DNA from: Cristatella mucedo
Lineage: Eukaryota; Bryozoa; Phylactolaemata; Cristatellidae
Reading direction: 5' to 3'
Length of the DNA stretch: 64,000 bases
Assembly (NCBI GenBank): GCA_009760855.2
Contig: WPIO01000121.1
Span: forward strand, 1-64,000
The notes below the pieces were generated by a model. That model had not been told where the DNA came from. It did not search any database and saw nothing but the letters and a program-made list of their open reading frames with translations. Of the stretch, positions 22,545-37,500 are shown one piece after another. Made by a program: the position numbers and the translations under genes. How positions within the stretch are numbered: position 1 is the first letter of the stretch; each line of letters starts with the position of its first letter.

Positions 22545-25500
22545 GTAAGAGACCGTTAGCTGATTAATTGAGTAGATGTGAGCTATTTGGAAATCTAATA
22601 AATTCCACCGACGAGTTTTGATCAACACATTGAAAGATACTTAAATGAACAATAATAAGGAACAACAATTATTGTAATTTTTTATCTTTTATAAACTGGT
22701 ATGCAGGATGCACGGTTTATATGCAGCTATATTTATTGTGACTGCTACCCCGTGCTAAATGGTATTTCCAAGTCTTTAAACCAAGCCAACCGTCTATAAA
22801 GAGATTGAAGCTATTATCCAAAGCCGATTGTTACGAGTGACTTTAGCGTGTGCCCTTTGAAAACAATAGTTGCTGCTACCAGAAAGAGTTTTTGATTTCG
22901 CCATTCGTTCTTAAAGTAAAGAATAATACGTCGCCATGCGAAGGTTGGGACTATGGTGTGTGTTCGAGCCCATATGCTTCGCATATGCGAAGTTCCTAAA
23001 TAGAGACGAAGCTCTTTTAGTGCCCTGTACAAATGAAATAATTTTGCTTAATTTATTTTGTGCAAGAATACTTAATTAAAGAAGACTGTTAGCTATATTT
23101 TGGGATCAAAATGGCATCCAACTCTTCTGTCTATTTAAATAAATTTCGATAATCAAAGTTTTGGGTGTCTTACTAAGCTATTCTATTTTCAGTATTACAA
23201 TACAGTGAACCATGCTTTATCATGATGAAAACTTCAGAAGTACAATACAATTTAAATTTATAATGAAAGCTGTTACATGTTAGTAGTCAGGTGATCTGGA
23301 GTCTATAAATTAAACGAATCCGATTTCAGAATTGACGATATTGGCTAATATGTGACAGCGATTCCACATACCGTCCTCTGAACGTAAGCTTGGCAGCGAA
23401 CCAGCATTCAATTTAGAAAATGGAAGCTACCAGCAGCAGGGCAGGTTAGAACAAATTGCATCCGATGATGTCTCTTTCAGAGACTTGCCTATATTTGTTA
23501 GCTAATGGTAAGCTTTTGATTTTATGGGATGATCCTCGGCATCCAGCCCATCTTTAACAGCTTTACATTGGCATTTGCTAGTTACCATTACCATTCAATT
23601 ATTATATAAGGGCGTGACGTTTCCAGAGCCCTTAACGTAATTTAAATCACGAAGGGCTGTGCTTATGAGCATGCCAATTAAGGAAGATCGCACGGCAAGG
23701 CGTCTTAGCAACGCTAGGTTGCGGCAAAGACAAATAGATTGAGTTAGACGGCTTCCAAATATGACTCTGGAAGACCCAGCAGATTCAGTGCGAGAAATGC
23801 TTACGAGTATATGTAAAAGCATCTGTGTACTTCCGTGCGCTCGTCTCTGCAGGTCCTAAAAACTGTGGAACTCGCTTCCACAATTCTTACGCATCGACAT
23901 CTACTCTCCAACTGCCGACTATGGCACATCTTTTTTTCAGCGGTCCTGAACTGCTACTCCTATGCTACTCACTACCTCAACTGCTCTCCTGACTCTGCTA
24001 TGCTTCCCACTTTCTCTTTGTTGCGTGAGACGAAGTCTGTTGGCTACCGAATGCGTACCGAAAGCCGCTTAGGCTGTGAGTGCGCTATGCAAAACTCTCC
24101 TGCGTAACACCCACATGGTCTTTATGACTTTGTGGAGTTACTGACGGAGATACAAACAAACAAGCAAACGTTATAATGTGTACGCCCCTCTCTGTGTTAG
24201 TTTAATTGTATAGTAAAATCAGTACTTTAAACCAAACAGTCTAAGATACAATATGTCCCCCAACAGCCGGTATTGAAAAGAAACCGCTGGCTAACGTAAG
24301 CTTCGGCCACACCCACGCTGCCATATGCAGATCAGTACAGCTGTGCGAGTATTTAGGGAAGGAATTAAAATTTTGAAGCTACTGCAAGAAAGTATTTTGT
24401 AATGAGGGTAAACAAAATGAAAAACAATGTCATGTTTATTTGCATTCGAAGTAGTAGGAATAGTCAGAAGAGACCACATAATACAGCATCCAGCTCACGA
24501 ATTCGTTAGTAATACGGTTGCCTACACTTTTCAACAACGTGGACTCATTTGCCACCTGCCGTTTCTCTTGGTCTACGATGTTTACAATTAGTGTAGAGTT
24601 ATTTTTTTACTACCGCTTCGCAGGTCAATGAACCATTGCTTCGATCTGAGTTGTCACAGTTTTAAATCTTAAATTCATTAGGCCGTCAAAAGCAGATATA
24701 TGCTTTTGACACTTTGACACATTGAACTTTGACACATTGACTTTTGACACGTTGAAATATCACTGTCATTTCAGTGCTTAGCAATTCCACCTGGTGGTCA
24801 ATGGCTTTGCATCAAGTATGTTATCAGGCTTACTGTAACAAGCCGGAGTTTGGCCAAGATCTAATGTTCTGGCAAGCGATTAGCCCGACGCTGCTCTGTA
24901 TAAAGATTGAGCCTTCGTGGATACGTATTCGTCATTGAACGACACAGTTCTCTGTCAATCATTTATAAAACGTAAGCACGAACCAGACGGTCTCTTAAAA
25001 AATAATTCCAGGTAGTTCTCACTTTTACAGCGATGGTTATAAAAAAGCAAAAACACGAGGTAGTAAATCCCGGTCTTGGAATTCACTGTTTCTGTTGGTT
25101 TTTTTGGCTGGTGGGTACGGGACTAGGAGAAAAGTTAACAGTTTGTACACTGTTCTGTCCTGCCACGAACCAAGAAGTGCTTCCGCTTTTTAAATCTTTG
25201 TTAAATGTGTCCAATCGAAATGTTATCATTCAACTTTGTGATGCAATTCAAACCGATTGGCTCACTGCATTTAATGGCAACGTTTATTAATCCATGTACA
25301 GTTTCTTGAGAACAATTTGAGGTGCTACGTGCGACATTGCTGGGCGCTGCCATGACAGGACAATTATGGCTCAATCCCCAAGCTCATTGAACAGCCCATA
25401 ATACGACTTAAGCTGTTCTAGACAGCCTTTAACAGCCTAAGTCATTTTATCCTGTCGTGCAAGATATAGGGTAATGACATGAAAGCTAGCACTTCGCATT

Positions 25501-28500
25501 CAACCAAGATTTAGTGTTTAACGACTAAGATGATCGGACTTACTAACATGCCTACCTAGGTCAGTTTAAGGTTCGAGCATTTGACTCCCTTCTCAGGAGA
25601 ATGAACAAAGTCACAGCTGAATCCGAAACGGTGTCCGTTAGTTAGTCCGTGCAGCTTCGACGCAATGCTCACGTCATGCACCTAAATCACGCACCATAGT
25701 GCTTGGGGGAAAGCCTGGTGCACGCTGACCGTATGAGCAAACATCGCAATAAAACGACTTCGGAAGCGTTAATGAGCCTCTCTAGAGCGAAGGTGCAGCA
25801 TTTTCTGTCAGTGGTTTGACAATCGAGTAGCCGTCATTTCCGTGCGTAGGGTTTATTTACTGAGCAAATGGCTTCCTTCGCTACCACTTAAACAAAAAAT
25901 TGAGCTCACTAGCTAATCAATAAGTCCGTGCAAATATAGCAAAGCCTGTGTAAGCTGTGGTACTAAGGAGAACTTTAATGCTTTGGAAACTGGATTAAGG
26001 TGGGAGCGATTCATATGCGGCTGCTCTACAGCAAGGCAGCAGCTGGTGGAATACTTGCGAGCTCTTTTTTTAGAACCTTTGTGTCAGAGAAGAGACAATA
26101 TCCGGTCACTTTATTGCAAGAAAGCTAAAGGCTAATTAAAGTAACTTAAATTATGATTTATATTCCCAGTTTTAAAAGCCGTTGAAATAAATATGTTGGA
26201 ATAAAAACTAGTAGAGGTTAGGCTCATTTGCAGACTTTCATGAACGCAGCACTGTTTTAAATGAGATAATTTGAGCATCGCTGATACGTGAAACGTATGC
26301 AATATAATGTACTGTAACTCCCTCTTTAACTCCACAACGCCACAAAGAGTATTTGGTCGATACACATGAGATTTTCTTAAGGCAAACTCACAGCCTAAGC
26401 GGCTCTCGGTACGCATACGGAGGATAACAGACTTCTTCTCACTCAACAAAGAAAAAGTGTGAAGCATGGCAGCTTTAGGAGAGTAGTTGAAGTAGTATGA
26501 ACCCGGAAGGAGCATGTCATGATCCCTGAAAAGGATGTGTCAGAGTCAGAAGCAGGTTACTATCGGTCCTCGCATAAAAGACGTGGATGCGACTTCCACA
26601 CTATAGGACATACAGAGCAAAAGATTCTGTTGCCGACGGTCTTGGAGCAGAGGAATAGAACTACTTTAAAAGAACTTAATAACTATTACTATATTAATAT
26701 TATAATCATATTTGTTATAATTAAAAATAAATTAAAATGTGATTTATAAACAAATTATGATATAATATAACTAATTAATTAGCTAATTTGTATTCGATAC
26801 AGGCGCCAAATGCAGGGAGACGCTGAAACTGGTGCGGCAATTCAGCTAGGTATGAAAAAAAAGTGGCAGGTTTGTGCGTGGGTCAGCATGACAAAACTGT
26901 ACTCTGCATCCAATGATTAATTACACTGATCAAGTCGAGACAGAACTAAGCGGCTAGTAGAAACCTTTGCAGACCAACATGGACAACTGCTCACAATAGT
27001 ACGAAGGGATCAAACGTGCTGGCTAGCTGTAGAAGCAGTCTTCGGAATTAAACTTTCGAAATTAAGGCAGATAAATAATAAATAAATAAAACTCACTTAT
27101 ATAGCGCCCCAAGAGAACTTAATCTCTATTCAGGCGCTTCACATATGCCTCGGGGCTTGAGCCCGCGACCTCAGTCAGACCTTGGTTGGGGCGAGCACCT
27201 TAACCGATAGGCCAAGCCAGCTCGGCAATAGATGACGAAACGAGCTCCTGCATTTCGAGCACGTGGTTATGATCGCACAAGTGCGTCACTTATTAAAAGG
27301 GCAAAGCCTTCTAATCCAGCCGCACACTTAGGGTGTCCTACGAGCAGCAGTTCAGTTTTGTCATCATGTAGATTCCAGATATTTTCCGACATGCAGGACG
27401 GAATATCAGAATGGTAAGCATTTAGTTTATCAGTTACTGCCAGAGATTCCGACAGTTTTAAAGACGAAAAAACAGCCGGTGGTTGTCAGGATAAGAGTGA
27501 TATCATATTCCATGTTTGATAATCACTTTTTCCAGAGGTTTATTACAAATGGAGAAAAGCATGAGATCGAGGACGGACCCTTGAGGGACTCCACAGGTGA
27601 GCGGTCTTGTGGGTGAATCTGACCACCATGCGACTCGGATTGAACACAATCAGAGAATTAAGACTTCCACCAAGGGAGTGCCCCATCGGCAAGACTGTTC
27701 ATTGTTCTTAATCGTTCAAGCAGGACACATTGATCAATGCTGCGGAAGGCAGGTGATAGATCTAGCACAGATAGGGCAGTGACATTCCCGTCATTGCTGG
27801 GGCATATAATGTCTCGGTAACACGGACGAGAGCAGTTTCATTAAAGTCCTGCATCTTGAGCTCCGCTTGAAATTGTTTTAATTTTCATAATTTTTACAAC
27901 ATGCCATCAGCTGCTTAGCTACAATTTTTCTATCAACTTTGAAAAAGGAAGAAGTGAAACTGGGCGATAGTTTGCGACGACCTCTGTATTTAATCCAGGA
28001 GTTTTAGTATTGGTCTAGCTATTTCCAATATACAGGTTTCGGATACGACCCCTTTTTCCAAATAAGCATTATGAATGTCGGTTATAGCAGGGATAGGTTT
28101 GTATTAGAGTGAATACTGCAGAGATGGCAGGTCTGGGTCTTCAGGAGACAAGCTCTTACTAGACCTTAATAACGTAGCCCCATTGCCTGCAGCAACACCT
28201 GAAAATACTTAAGGAAGGTTACAGATTGCGATTCAGGAAATTAGTCAGTAGGAGGGGTCCTTTAGAAATAGGAATGTGCACAATTATGTCGGTAAAGAAG
28301 GATACAAACCTGTCAGCTTTGCGGTTAATAGGGAAGCCACATCCATGTCAAATTGAATAAGACCTAAGTTATTGTCGCTGATCGACGTCTACCAGCATAC
28401 TGAGCAAAGGGCAGTCGAGCTACAACTTAAATGAGTGCTAATCAGCTCTTTAAACTTACATAGGTGTGATAGCCGAGCTGTTGACATAGCGTATGGAGGA

Positions 28501-31500
28501 TAATGATAATAATACACCTGATTAAACACTCATTGAGAATTACATCTCTTTCTAGGTGCTTTACATTGCTGCAAAGGAAGCACCATCGAATGGTGAGTCG
28601 TATCATGCTTGATAAGCAACATGATAAACTTGGTTATGGTTGAAATACATTGGGTCAGCTTGCACAGTGTCAGCATTCATAAGCATATAAAGAACGAATC
28701 ACACGGACCTACTAAATGCTCTCATAAAAGGGTGCAGTTTTAAGTAATTAGTAAATGTGGTCAAGTCAAGGGATATCGTGACACAAGTCGGGAGTGAGTT
28801 ACACGCTTTGTTAGCATACAAACTAAATGCACGGTTTTCAAAGGATTCGAGGTTTGAACGAGGTATAGGTAAACAGTGACATTCCGAAGGAGGTTGGTTC
28901 GAAGCTTGGCCCAGTAAGTCAGTAGATCTGATAGGTAGGCCGGAGCCAAGGAATGATGGAACCTAAAAGTGAGCGGCTGAACATTGAAGTCGATTCATTG
29001 CTTGACAAGTCGGCGAGAACGGTGCAGGTTGTCGAGAAGTGTTGTGATATGTCAGCCGTGATTCTCACGACAGACTAGCCTCAGATGCAGATTTGTACAA
29101 CAGGGTAAAGCACCTGATTGCCTACTCTGGGGCGAGAGCAAGCAGTGAGTTAGAAAAGTCAAGATGGAATGCACAAATAAATGGACCTACTCAGATTTAG
29201 TATCCTAATCTAAACAAGACCAAATTTTACCAATGTTTTGTAGGTGAAAGCATGTAGACTTGATTGTGGAGCAAACGTGGTCGTCTAACGATAGGTCACT
29301 ATGGAAAGTGAAAACTTGATTTCATGCATAATTAACAGTTGATATTCTGGCAGAGCCGATTATGAGAGTTAGCCTCTCCACTTTCTGAATACAATTTGGT
29401 TTCCTTGTAGCTAGTAAGTTAAATCTATCCGAAATTGATTTAAAGAATTTGCTGAAATCCATGTTCAAATTTAATCAATACATGCAGCAGGGGAGTTGAA
29501 AAAATTCGTTGTGCTCGAAGGCTGGGAGGGATCAAAGTAAAGGTACAACTGATCTGCATAGAAGTGATAGCCTAGACTCTGCTTGGCCATCACCTCAGAA
29601 AAAAGACGGATTCAGGGAGGTTTTTCCTTACCCGCCAGAGAAGGCTCACCGGTGGCTATCGACTACTGGTGACGTCGCACCTTGTACTTAGAAGGTCCCG
29701 TTTTGTGTAGCATATTCGATGGTAGCTCGTGAATATTCACAGCCAAGATACCAGCTGAACCCGATGGCATCGCTGAGAAATTGGTTAAACGTGTACACCC
29801 AGCTTGCATTCTCCAGAGGCTGCTCTCTAGCTCTGGGAGGAAGAGCTTCCGTGCCCGTGTCGATTGTAACATGGCGTCACCCCTTATTAGAAGATCAAAT
29901 AGTTCTAAATCAGCCACATGCTCATGGTGTCGTAAGAGTCAAGTTGTATGGCCTTTAGTTTCAAGAAACCTTTTGAAATTTAGGATTGAATCTCAGCAAT
30001 GCAAGTATTTAGTTTATCAGTTACTACATCAGCAGATCGCTATGACTTGAATGACTTATTCTGCTAAGTATCGTCACCATAAAAGTGACATCATTTTTCA
30101 TAAGCCTTGATAAGTTTTCCATTGGTGGAGTATAAAAGTAGAATAGTAACAGATCAAAGCCGGACCCTCGAGGGACTCTAGAGGTGACTTTTCACATGGA
30201 TAATACATTACTCTAAGTGATGGCTGTAAGCTCCTCAACCTTACCAAGAGACAACCAATATAGTCAAACCGTTTTCCGAGGCCACTTCTACTTGAGAATT
30301 TGGCGTATGCCTTATCTTACATATATTAGCTGTATTTAGAGATATTTGCTTACAATCTGATATTTTTTCCTTCAGTGATACAGGAAAAGATAAATAATGC
30401 TTTCCTAACTATCAACTATAGGTTAGCTTTGATGTTGTATTGCGATTCAATGTCTTGATAGATGAATTTCACATATGCCTCATTTAGGGTGTCTAAATAC
30501 ATATACAACTGTAGAAAATCTATTTGTTTAACGGGCAACACACGGCTGTGACCTGAGGCTGCAGAGACTTTAGCTTTTATAGTTAAATCAGCAATCTTGT
30601 CTGACTACTCTGCTAGTGTGCTGAGTGCAAACTCAATGGATCGTATTTTTTAATCAAAAATAGCAATGAGTATATCAGTGATTCTACCTATAGCACTCCA
30701 CAGTTTAGCTCGACAGCTTATCGGCACTAATTTTAGACAATACGAGAAAAATGTCGCACAGCAGGCATTAAAAAAGAAAATGTGCATTGAACCAGAAAAT
30801 GTGCATTAATAAAAAAAAAATTTCAATAAACAAGTACAACTTGCATTAAATAAGAACAAACTTGAATTAAACGAGAAAAAGTGCATTAAATAAGAAAACC
30901 TTACATTAAATAGGAAAACTTGCTTCAAACATGAAATTATGCATACCACGAGGCGTCTCTCAATGAACCACCTTTATTTTTGAGGTAATTGTGAACCTTG
31001 GTTCAATAACACCATATTTGGCAGAGCTGTCTTGCCAGCATAATTTAGAAGTAAATTAATATACTAAGAGTTGCAAAGTGTTACGAACCAGCGATTCAAT
31101 TTTAATCACAAGCGGCTTCACCTGTGCCTGGCTGTAACCCGAATAATGGAGCTTCCACTTCAATGTTGTCAATCATTTAAGCTTGCCATGTCGGTTGTCA
31201 AGATTGCAAAGTAATCGTTAGGCGCTGCGATGTGCTGCATGTGCATGTGCCCTGGAGCAAATGACTTGGGTTGGCTAAGGCTCGTTGCAAGTGGTACTCT
31301 TCCAATAGTCTCTTTATTGCTGGTATAAAATCAATCTTGTGACGCTTCAGGTGTCCAAGCATTTGTGATTCAATTCAACTTCACCAGCCCTGTTGAATTG
31401 TCACCTGGCTTTGAAGCTGGTTCTTATGATCATTCAAAGTCATTCATCATTAAGGGTCTAGCGGACTGCTGCCATCAATGTTCTTGGGAGTTAGAGAACT

Positions 31501-34500
31501 GCAAATCCATCCAGTATGTGTTCGATAATGGCACATGCAAACTTCATGGGCCAACTCTGCTCACTCAAAATCGCAATTTATGGAAAAATGGCATCTGGGC
31601 TGTGATGAAAGGTTTGTTACTAAGAACAGCAGGTCTGGTTTGGATTTTTGTTTACATACCCGCTTAGCATTTCCTGTTTACTAATTACAATTCATCAATT
31701 GTTTATAGCTTACGTTGTTTTCTTTAGCAAGACCAGTTCGTGAAAATATCGCATGTTTATATTTCTATGAAGGTTATGGTTGCTATTAGTTTGATTTAAC
31801 GTACTTCCCTTTGAAAATCCACAAAGTCACTATAACTGCGTTGTAGTTAGGCAGGAGAGTTTCGTATGTAGCACTTAAATCCTAAGCGTTCTTCGGCACA
31901 TTTAAGCAATCGAAGTCTATGACCTATGAATCTGTTTGTGATGAGAATGCAAAATCACCCTTCCTTTAAGATGATACACGTGCGAAAGCAGCTCAATAGC
32001 TGCATTTAAAATTGAGACGTAGACCTTTTATTTACCAAGCAAAACATGCTAGGTTGGCACAAGCTTTGCATAAGCATTGCATCAAACACGCCCCAAGGCT
32101 TGGGCTTTTGAACAGGCCATATATCTGGTCACGACTCAAGCTAAGGCTCTGAATGCGGTACACCAGCAATAACTAATAACATAATATCATTCGAAGCTGT
32201 TGAAGAATTATAGAAGCTATAATAAAATTATAAAATAGTATAGCAGTGGCGAGTATTGGGTTTCTAACTGATGTGGTAATATATATATATATTAACCAAT
32301 GTATGAGTTGGTCTGTCGTGATAGAAAAATATATTTCATATAAGTGTCACTGATTCAAAGTAATCCTGCATGCTTCGGCTGTAGTGCTGCTTACATTATT
32401 GAATAAGTACCATCACTTTGATCAGCATAGTATTGGACGTTGCGTTTTGCAGGCAGTCATTTGCCCCTTTTACCCCTACCCACCAAACCCATGCCAGAGA
32501 CCTGGGCTATCCCGTTACCTACGCTTTGGCTATGACCATAGAAAAAATGAATTCCTATTTTCACCTATTGAGCGACTGGGAAGTGCTTGTTTAATCAACT
32601 CTACTATTTCGATCTATAACATTTTGTTACTTTCGGGTGTTGCCACTACATCGGAATCTCGTGAGTGTCACCCCAAATGGAAAACACATGCATTGAATTT
32701 GGAAGAGCTGATGTGTTTGCACTTCCGACATCAGTGTCCTTTTATATATCCATTTAAGGATGCTCTCACTTTTCAACGCTGACAGAGTGATTTATAGCTC
32801 CATTAGGTCTGCTAAAAACTGCAGTCTCAGCCTGATGCTTGAATAAAGTAGAACTGATGTACGCCGAGAGAATGACTCGGTGATCCATCGTTTAAGATGA
32901 CACAAGTTTATACTTGTGCTGAGCAGCCACAAACTCTAAGATATAAATTGCTAAAAGTTTTGCTCCTTGATTGTACATTTGCTGCTGTGGCTCGTTTAGC
33001 CACGCACCCATAAGTTGTTAGATGTTGACTGTTGTGCTATGGTAACATATAATAAAAATATTATTATAAATAAATTTGATAGAGCGCCCTCAGAGAGCTC
33101 AATCTCTTTCTAGGCTTAACATTTGCTGAAAGAAAATGATGGAATGGTTAGTGGCAGCATGCTCAACAAATAAAAAGAATACCAGTTAGGGGTGACAAGC
33201 ACGGGGTCAGCATGCAAGACTAGTTAGGGCAACACGCAAAGTGTCAGTACGCATAAGAACATCGAGTTATAATTACAGAGAACCACTATTTGCTGGGATA
33301 GGTAGACGCGTATTTAGTTTCTTTTCAAATGTGGCAAGTCGGAAGAAGGGTTCAGGATTTTAAACAGTATGAGTTCAAGGCATGGTCTCCAAAGGATTTG
33401 GGGCTTGTACAAGGAATAAGTAAACCGCTAGACTCCGGAAAGCAGGCAGTACGACACTTAGCATGGCGGGAGAGTAGATCCGATAGGTATGCTGGAGCTA
33501 AAGAATAAAGAGATCTAACAGTGAGTAAAAAATACTCCAACTCGATAAGTTGCTCGACAGGGAGCCATTGCTCGTCGGCGAGATGTGATACGATGTGGCA
33601 ACTACTTCGCTCAAGGTAGACAAGCCTATCTGCCCGCTTTAGCACCAGTTTTAAGTGCCTGATTGCACTGTCTGGTAGATAAGCAAGCAGTGAGTTACCG
33701 TTGTCAAGACGGGATACATTTAATTTAGTTGTGGTATACCATTCAGAACAAGCCACATTTTTTGATGTTATTTAGCTGAAATTATGCAGATTTGACTATG
33801 GATTTGATGTAGTCGTCTAATAAAAGATCACTTGAACAACGAACGTGTATTTCGTAAATACTAAACGGAAAATATGTTTTGCAGCTTGTTTTCAGCTCCT
33901 CCCTTTCCAATGTGTGAATCACAACTCTTTTACCTATACCTACAAATTGGATTTCCTATTATTCAATTTATTAAAACTTGCTGCCTCTTACGAGAGGATG
34001 TCATTAAGACATGCAGCTAGGAAATTGAGAGACTTTGGTGTGCCCGAGGGCTTCGAGGAATTAAGAAAATGTACGATTAAGTTTTGTCCACTCAAAAGTT
34101 AAAACCTAAATTGTGCCTAGCAATGAAATTTGTAAGTGAGAGAATAGAAACTATGAAAAGAACTAGACCAAACACAGCACTCCGAGTGACCGCATATTGC
34201 AAAGGTTCTCTCAGGCCTTTTGCACATTCTCATCAATAACCTGAAATCTCCTACTGACGTACTACCTCTATCATTACGAAACCTATTATGCTCAGGTGAG
34301 ATGAAATGGGCTTAAGAAGGACTGCGACGTTGATAGTATCAAAAGCTGCCAAAAAGTAATACAAAAAACAAAGAGACTATGCCTAAGTGTGCATTCATAA
34401 GTAGTTCGTTATTACAATGAAGCAACTAAACTCTATTTGGTGGTTTTCTAACAAATATAGTAGTGATTGGTGATCGTAAGATGCAGTTGCAGGAAATATT

Positions 34501-37500
34501 TGGTCACTTATGTGACCCTTGCTGTGAGTAGGGCAATGCACGTGAGCCACCAGAGACAATGGTACGATCTGTGCACTAAATTCGGTGCTAAAGGCGTCAG
34601 ATAAGTTATACAAATTATTGTTGAAATCACCAATAATGAGGAAGTTTAAATTTGTTGGATATACATAGTACCCAAAACACTTGAAAACTAAATGCGAGCA
34701 TAAAATACTGGCGACTTCTTCTCTAATTTTGTTCGCTCAAATTTTTAAAGGAAGGAGAAGCCAGTTGGAATTTCGTCTTTAGTATCAGCACAGTTTGCTA
34801 ATTTGAGTCAAGTTTAACTTAAAGTGAATACATCGAGGCCTTTTTCAGAAACGCACTAGCTCATTATGAGGTTTTTATGGCACACCAAACGAGGATTCCA
34901 AAGAATAGAGTTAAGACCACTAGGTTTCAATGAGTTACAGGAACGCTTGAGGGAGGACGTTCGGATCGGTTTGAGACAATACTGGAAATACCAAATCGGT
35001 GACTGCTGAGCTAGCAGCTCCCGCCAAACAAGTGGTATCTCAGCAAGCTGACCCTGCAAGACTCCTCGGGGGACTCCAGAGCACTTTTCATTTGTTAGTG
35101 CTTTATTCGCAGACCTAAGCAACAGAAATAAATGCTAGGAGTGCATTTGAACTACATTAAGGAAGTGATAATAGGTAAGCACTATTCAAATTACTATGCT
35201 GGTAATAATACAATAATAATAATGCACTTGATAAAGTGCTCTCAGAGAACTTGATCTCATTCTAGATGCTTTACATTTCCTGCAAAGGGCAATGCAATTT
35301 AATGGTGAGTAATATCATGCTTGATAAACAAGCATGACGAATAAAATGGATGGAGGTGGCATGCACAGGGTCAGAGCACAAATGTGGTTAGTGGCAGCAT
35401 CCACAGTGTCAGCACGTATAAGCACATAAAGGACGAATCACAGTGGACACATCAAATGCTGTCCTAAATATTATGTTTTTAAGTTCTTTTTAAATGTGGT
35501 CAACTCAGGCGATGTTCTGACGCAGGTCGGGAGGGAACTCTAGGCTTTGGGAGCATGCAAACTAAATGCACGGTCTCCAAAGAATTTGAGGTGCCTACGA
35601 GTTATTTTTAGACTGTCGGAATCCGAAAAGCGGGTCGGACGATGTTTAGCCTGGTGGGGAAGCTAATCAGTGAGATAGGTTGGAGCCAAAGAATGAAGCA
35701 ACCTATAATTTAGTGACGAAACCTTGAAGTCGATGCTTTGCTTGGAAGGTAGCCAGTGGTGGTCTACGAGAAGTGGCGTGATGTGACAACTGCAAAGCTC
35801 AAGACAGAGAAGCCTAGCTGCCGAGTTTTCCCCAATCTGTAATCTTGTGATTGCACTTGCCGTTAGGCCAGTAAGCAGTGAGTTACAGAAATCAAGTCGG
35901 GAGGTCACAAATGCGTGGACCAATTTAGACGTGGTATCCTTATCTAAACAAGGGCGGATTTTAGCATTGTTACATAGCTAAAAGTAGGCAGACTCGACTG
36001 AGGAGCTGATGTGGTCGTCTAACGAGAGGTCACTTTGGAAGCTCGCCATCGGATCCGACAGAGCCGGCGGCACGGCAGTATCCACTTCAGGTGCTAAGCA
36101 TTTAAACTTCTATTGGCATTACATTTCATAGGCACTATGGTCAAACAAAAAACAAATACGTTTTGAATAGATCTGAGCTGTATTGGTTTCCACAGCCGAT
36201 GTTTGCAATAGCTGTGGATTTGGAAGACAATTCTAAAGCTGACAAGAAACGCAAGTAGCACTTAGTGTCGAGCGGCATATATGATGTTGAGCATATACCT
36301 ATCGGTAAGCACTAAATCTCTATTGTGCTTATACATAGTCACATTAGTTGCAAAACAGTCTTCATAATAAAAAGAGGGTCTTAGCAGCCCTGGTGGTCGA
36401 TAAAAAACTCAGAGAAGTGCTAATATATATTCACGGGCAGCTGTATCCACTTAATCAGCCCAAGAAATATTAACGGAAATTATTGTAAAGGAAATAACTG
36501 TATTTGTGTTTTTTCAGCCTAATGTAAGCAGGGCAGCAGCCAAAGCGAGCAGTAGTAAGTTGAATTAATGACGGTTTTATGAAAGAGTTATTTCTATCGA
36601 GATAGACCGACTCAATCGTCAGTAAATCTATATTATTGTATCTGCTCGAAACCAACTGCTTATTGCAATTACAAACCCCTACAGGCTTAATTCAAAAATT
36701 TTATTAAGTTTAAGGGTTACAAGTATGAGTACGAGTTACTAATGTGATAAAGAATAGGCAATATATTTAACTGACCAATAAACATTTTCGAACTCACATA
36801 AAACTTAGGCTATGTCAAATATAAATTTCTGCAGATATTCTAGATGATTAGTGAATGCCAAACGTAGCACTTTCTGCTCTGAATATATTTTATCGCAATA
36901 TTTGTCATTTTCAATACCATTTGGTTTGCTCAGAAAAATGTCAGCGTTTCCTATGCCGTAAAGATTATAAATATAACAGATTGGCAAAATGCATAGCCAA
37001 GCGGTTTTAAAACCTCATACTAACCCCAGGTTCTGTAGTATATAAGTTTGCAAACTTAGGTACTGTCTATACCAGGCTGTGACATGTGAATTCTATTTTT
37101 ACCATAAGCCACTGCTAGGTCGGACGTCGTATTTCAGGCATAATAATAATGAATAATAAGCTTGATAAAGATAAGGCAGTCCAACCCTTAGGTGGCGGTA
37201 TTCCCCATAGATTGCTGTCCCCCCCCCGATTCCTTGCTGAACCTCAATGTATATATATTCAAAAAGTCAGCAGTGATCTCGTCCTGAAGCTAACATCCCA
37301 ATTAAAAAAAAGAGACAACAAACCCTCTGTTCCCTCTGCTCCTACGTCACGTTCATCTGCTGCTGCTGCTGCTGCCATGCATAACTAAGGTGAATCATAC
37401 GTCATGAGCCACTGGTCACGTCACAGCACCTTTCAAAACAGTTGCATTCAGGCCAATCCTCAAGAAAGCGACACTTTGACCAAGGGAACTCCCTTCTATC

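Noticed and set aside
32384-32782. Kunitz inhibitor exon
   Set aside because: Cys number and spacing do not fit, and the acceptor is out of phase with the lectin exons.
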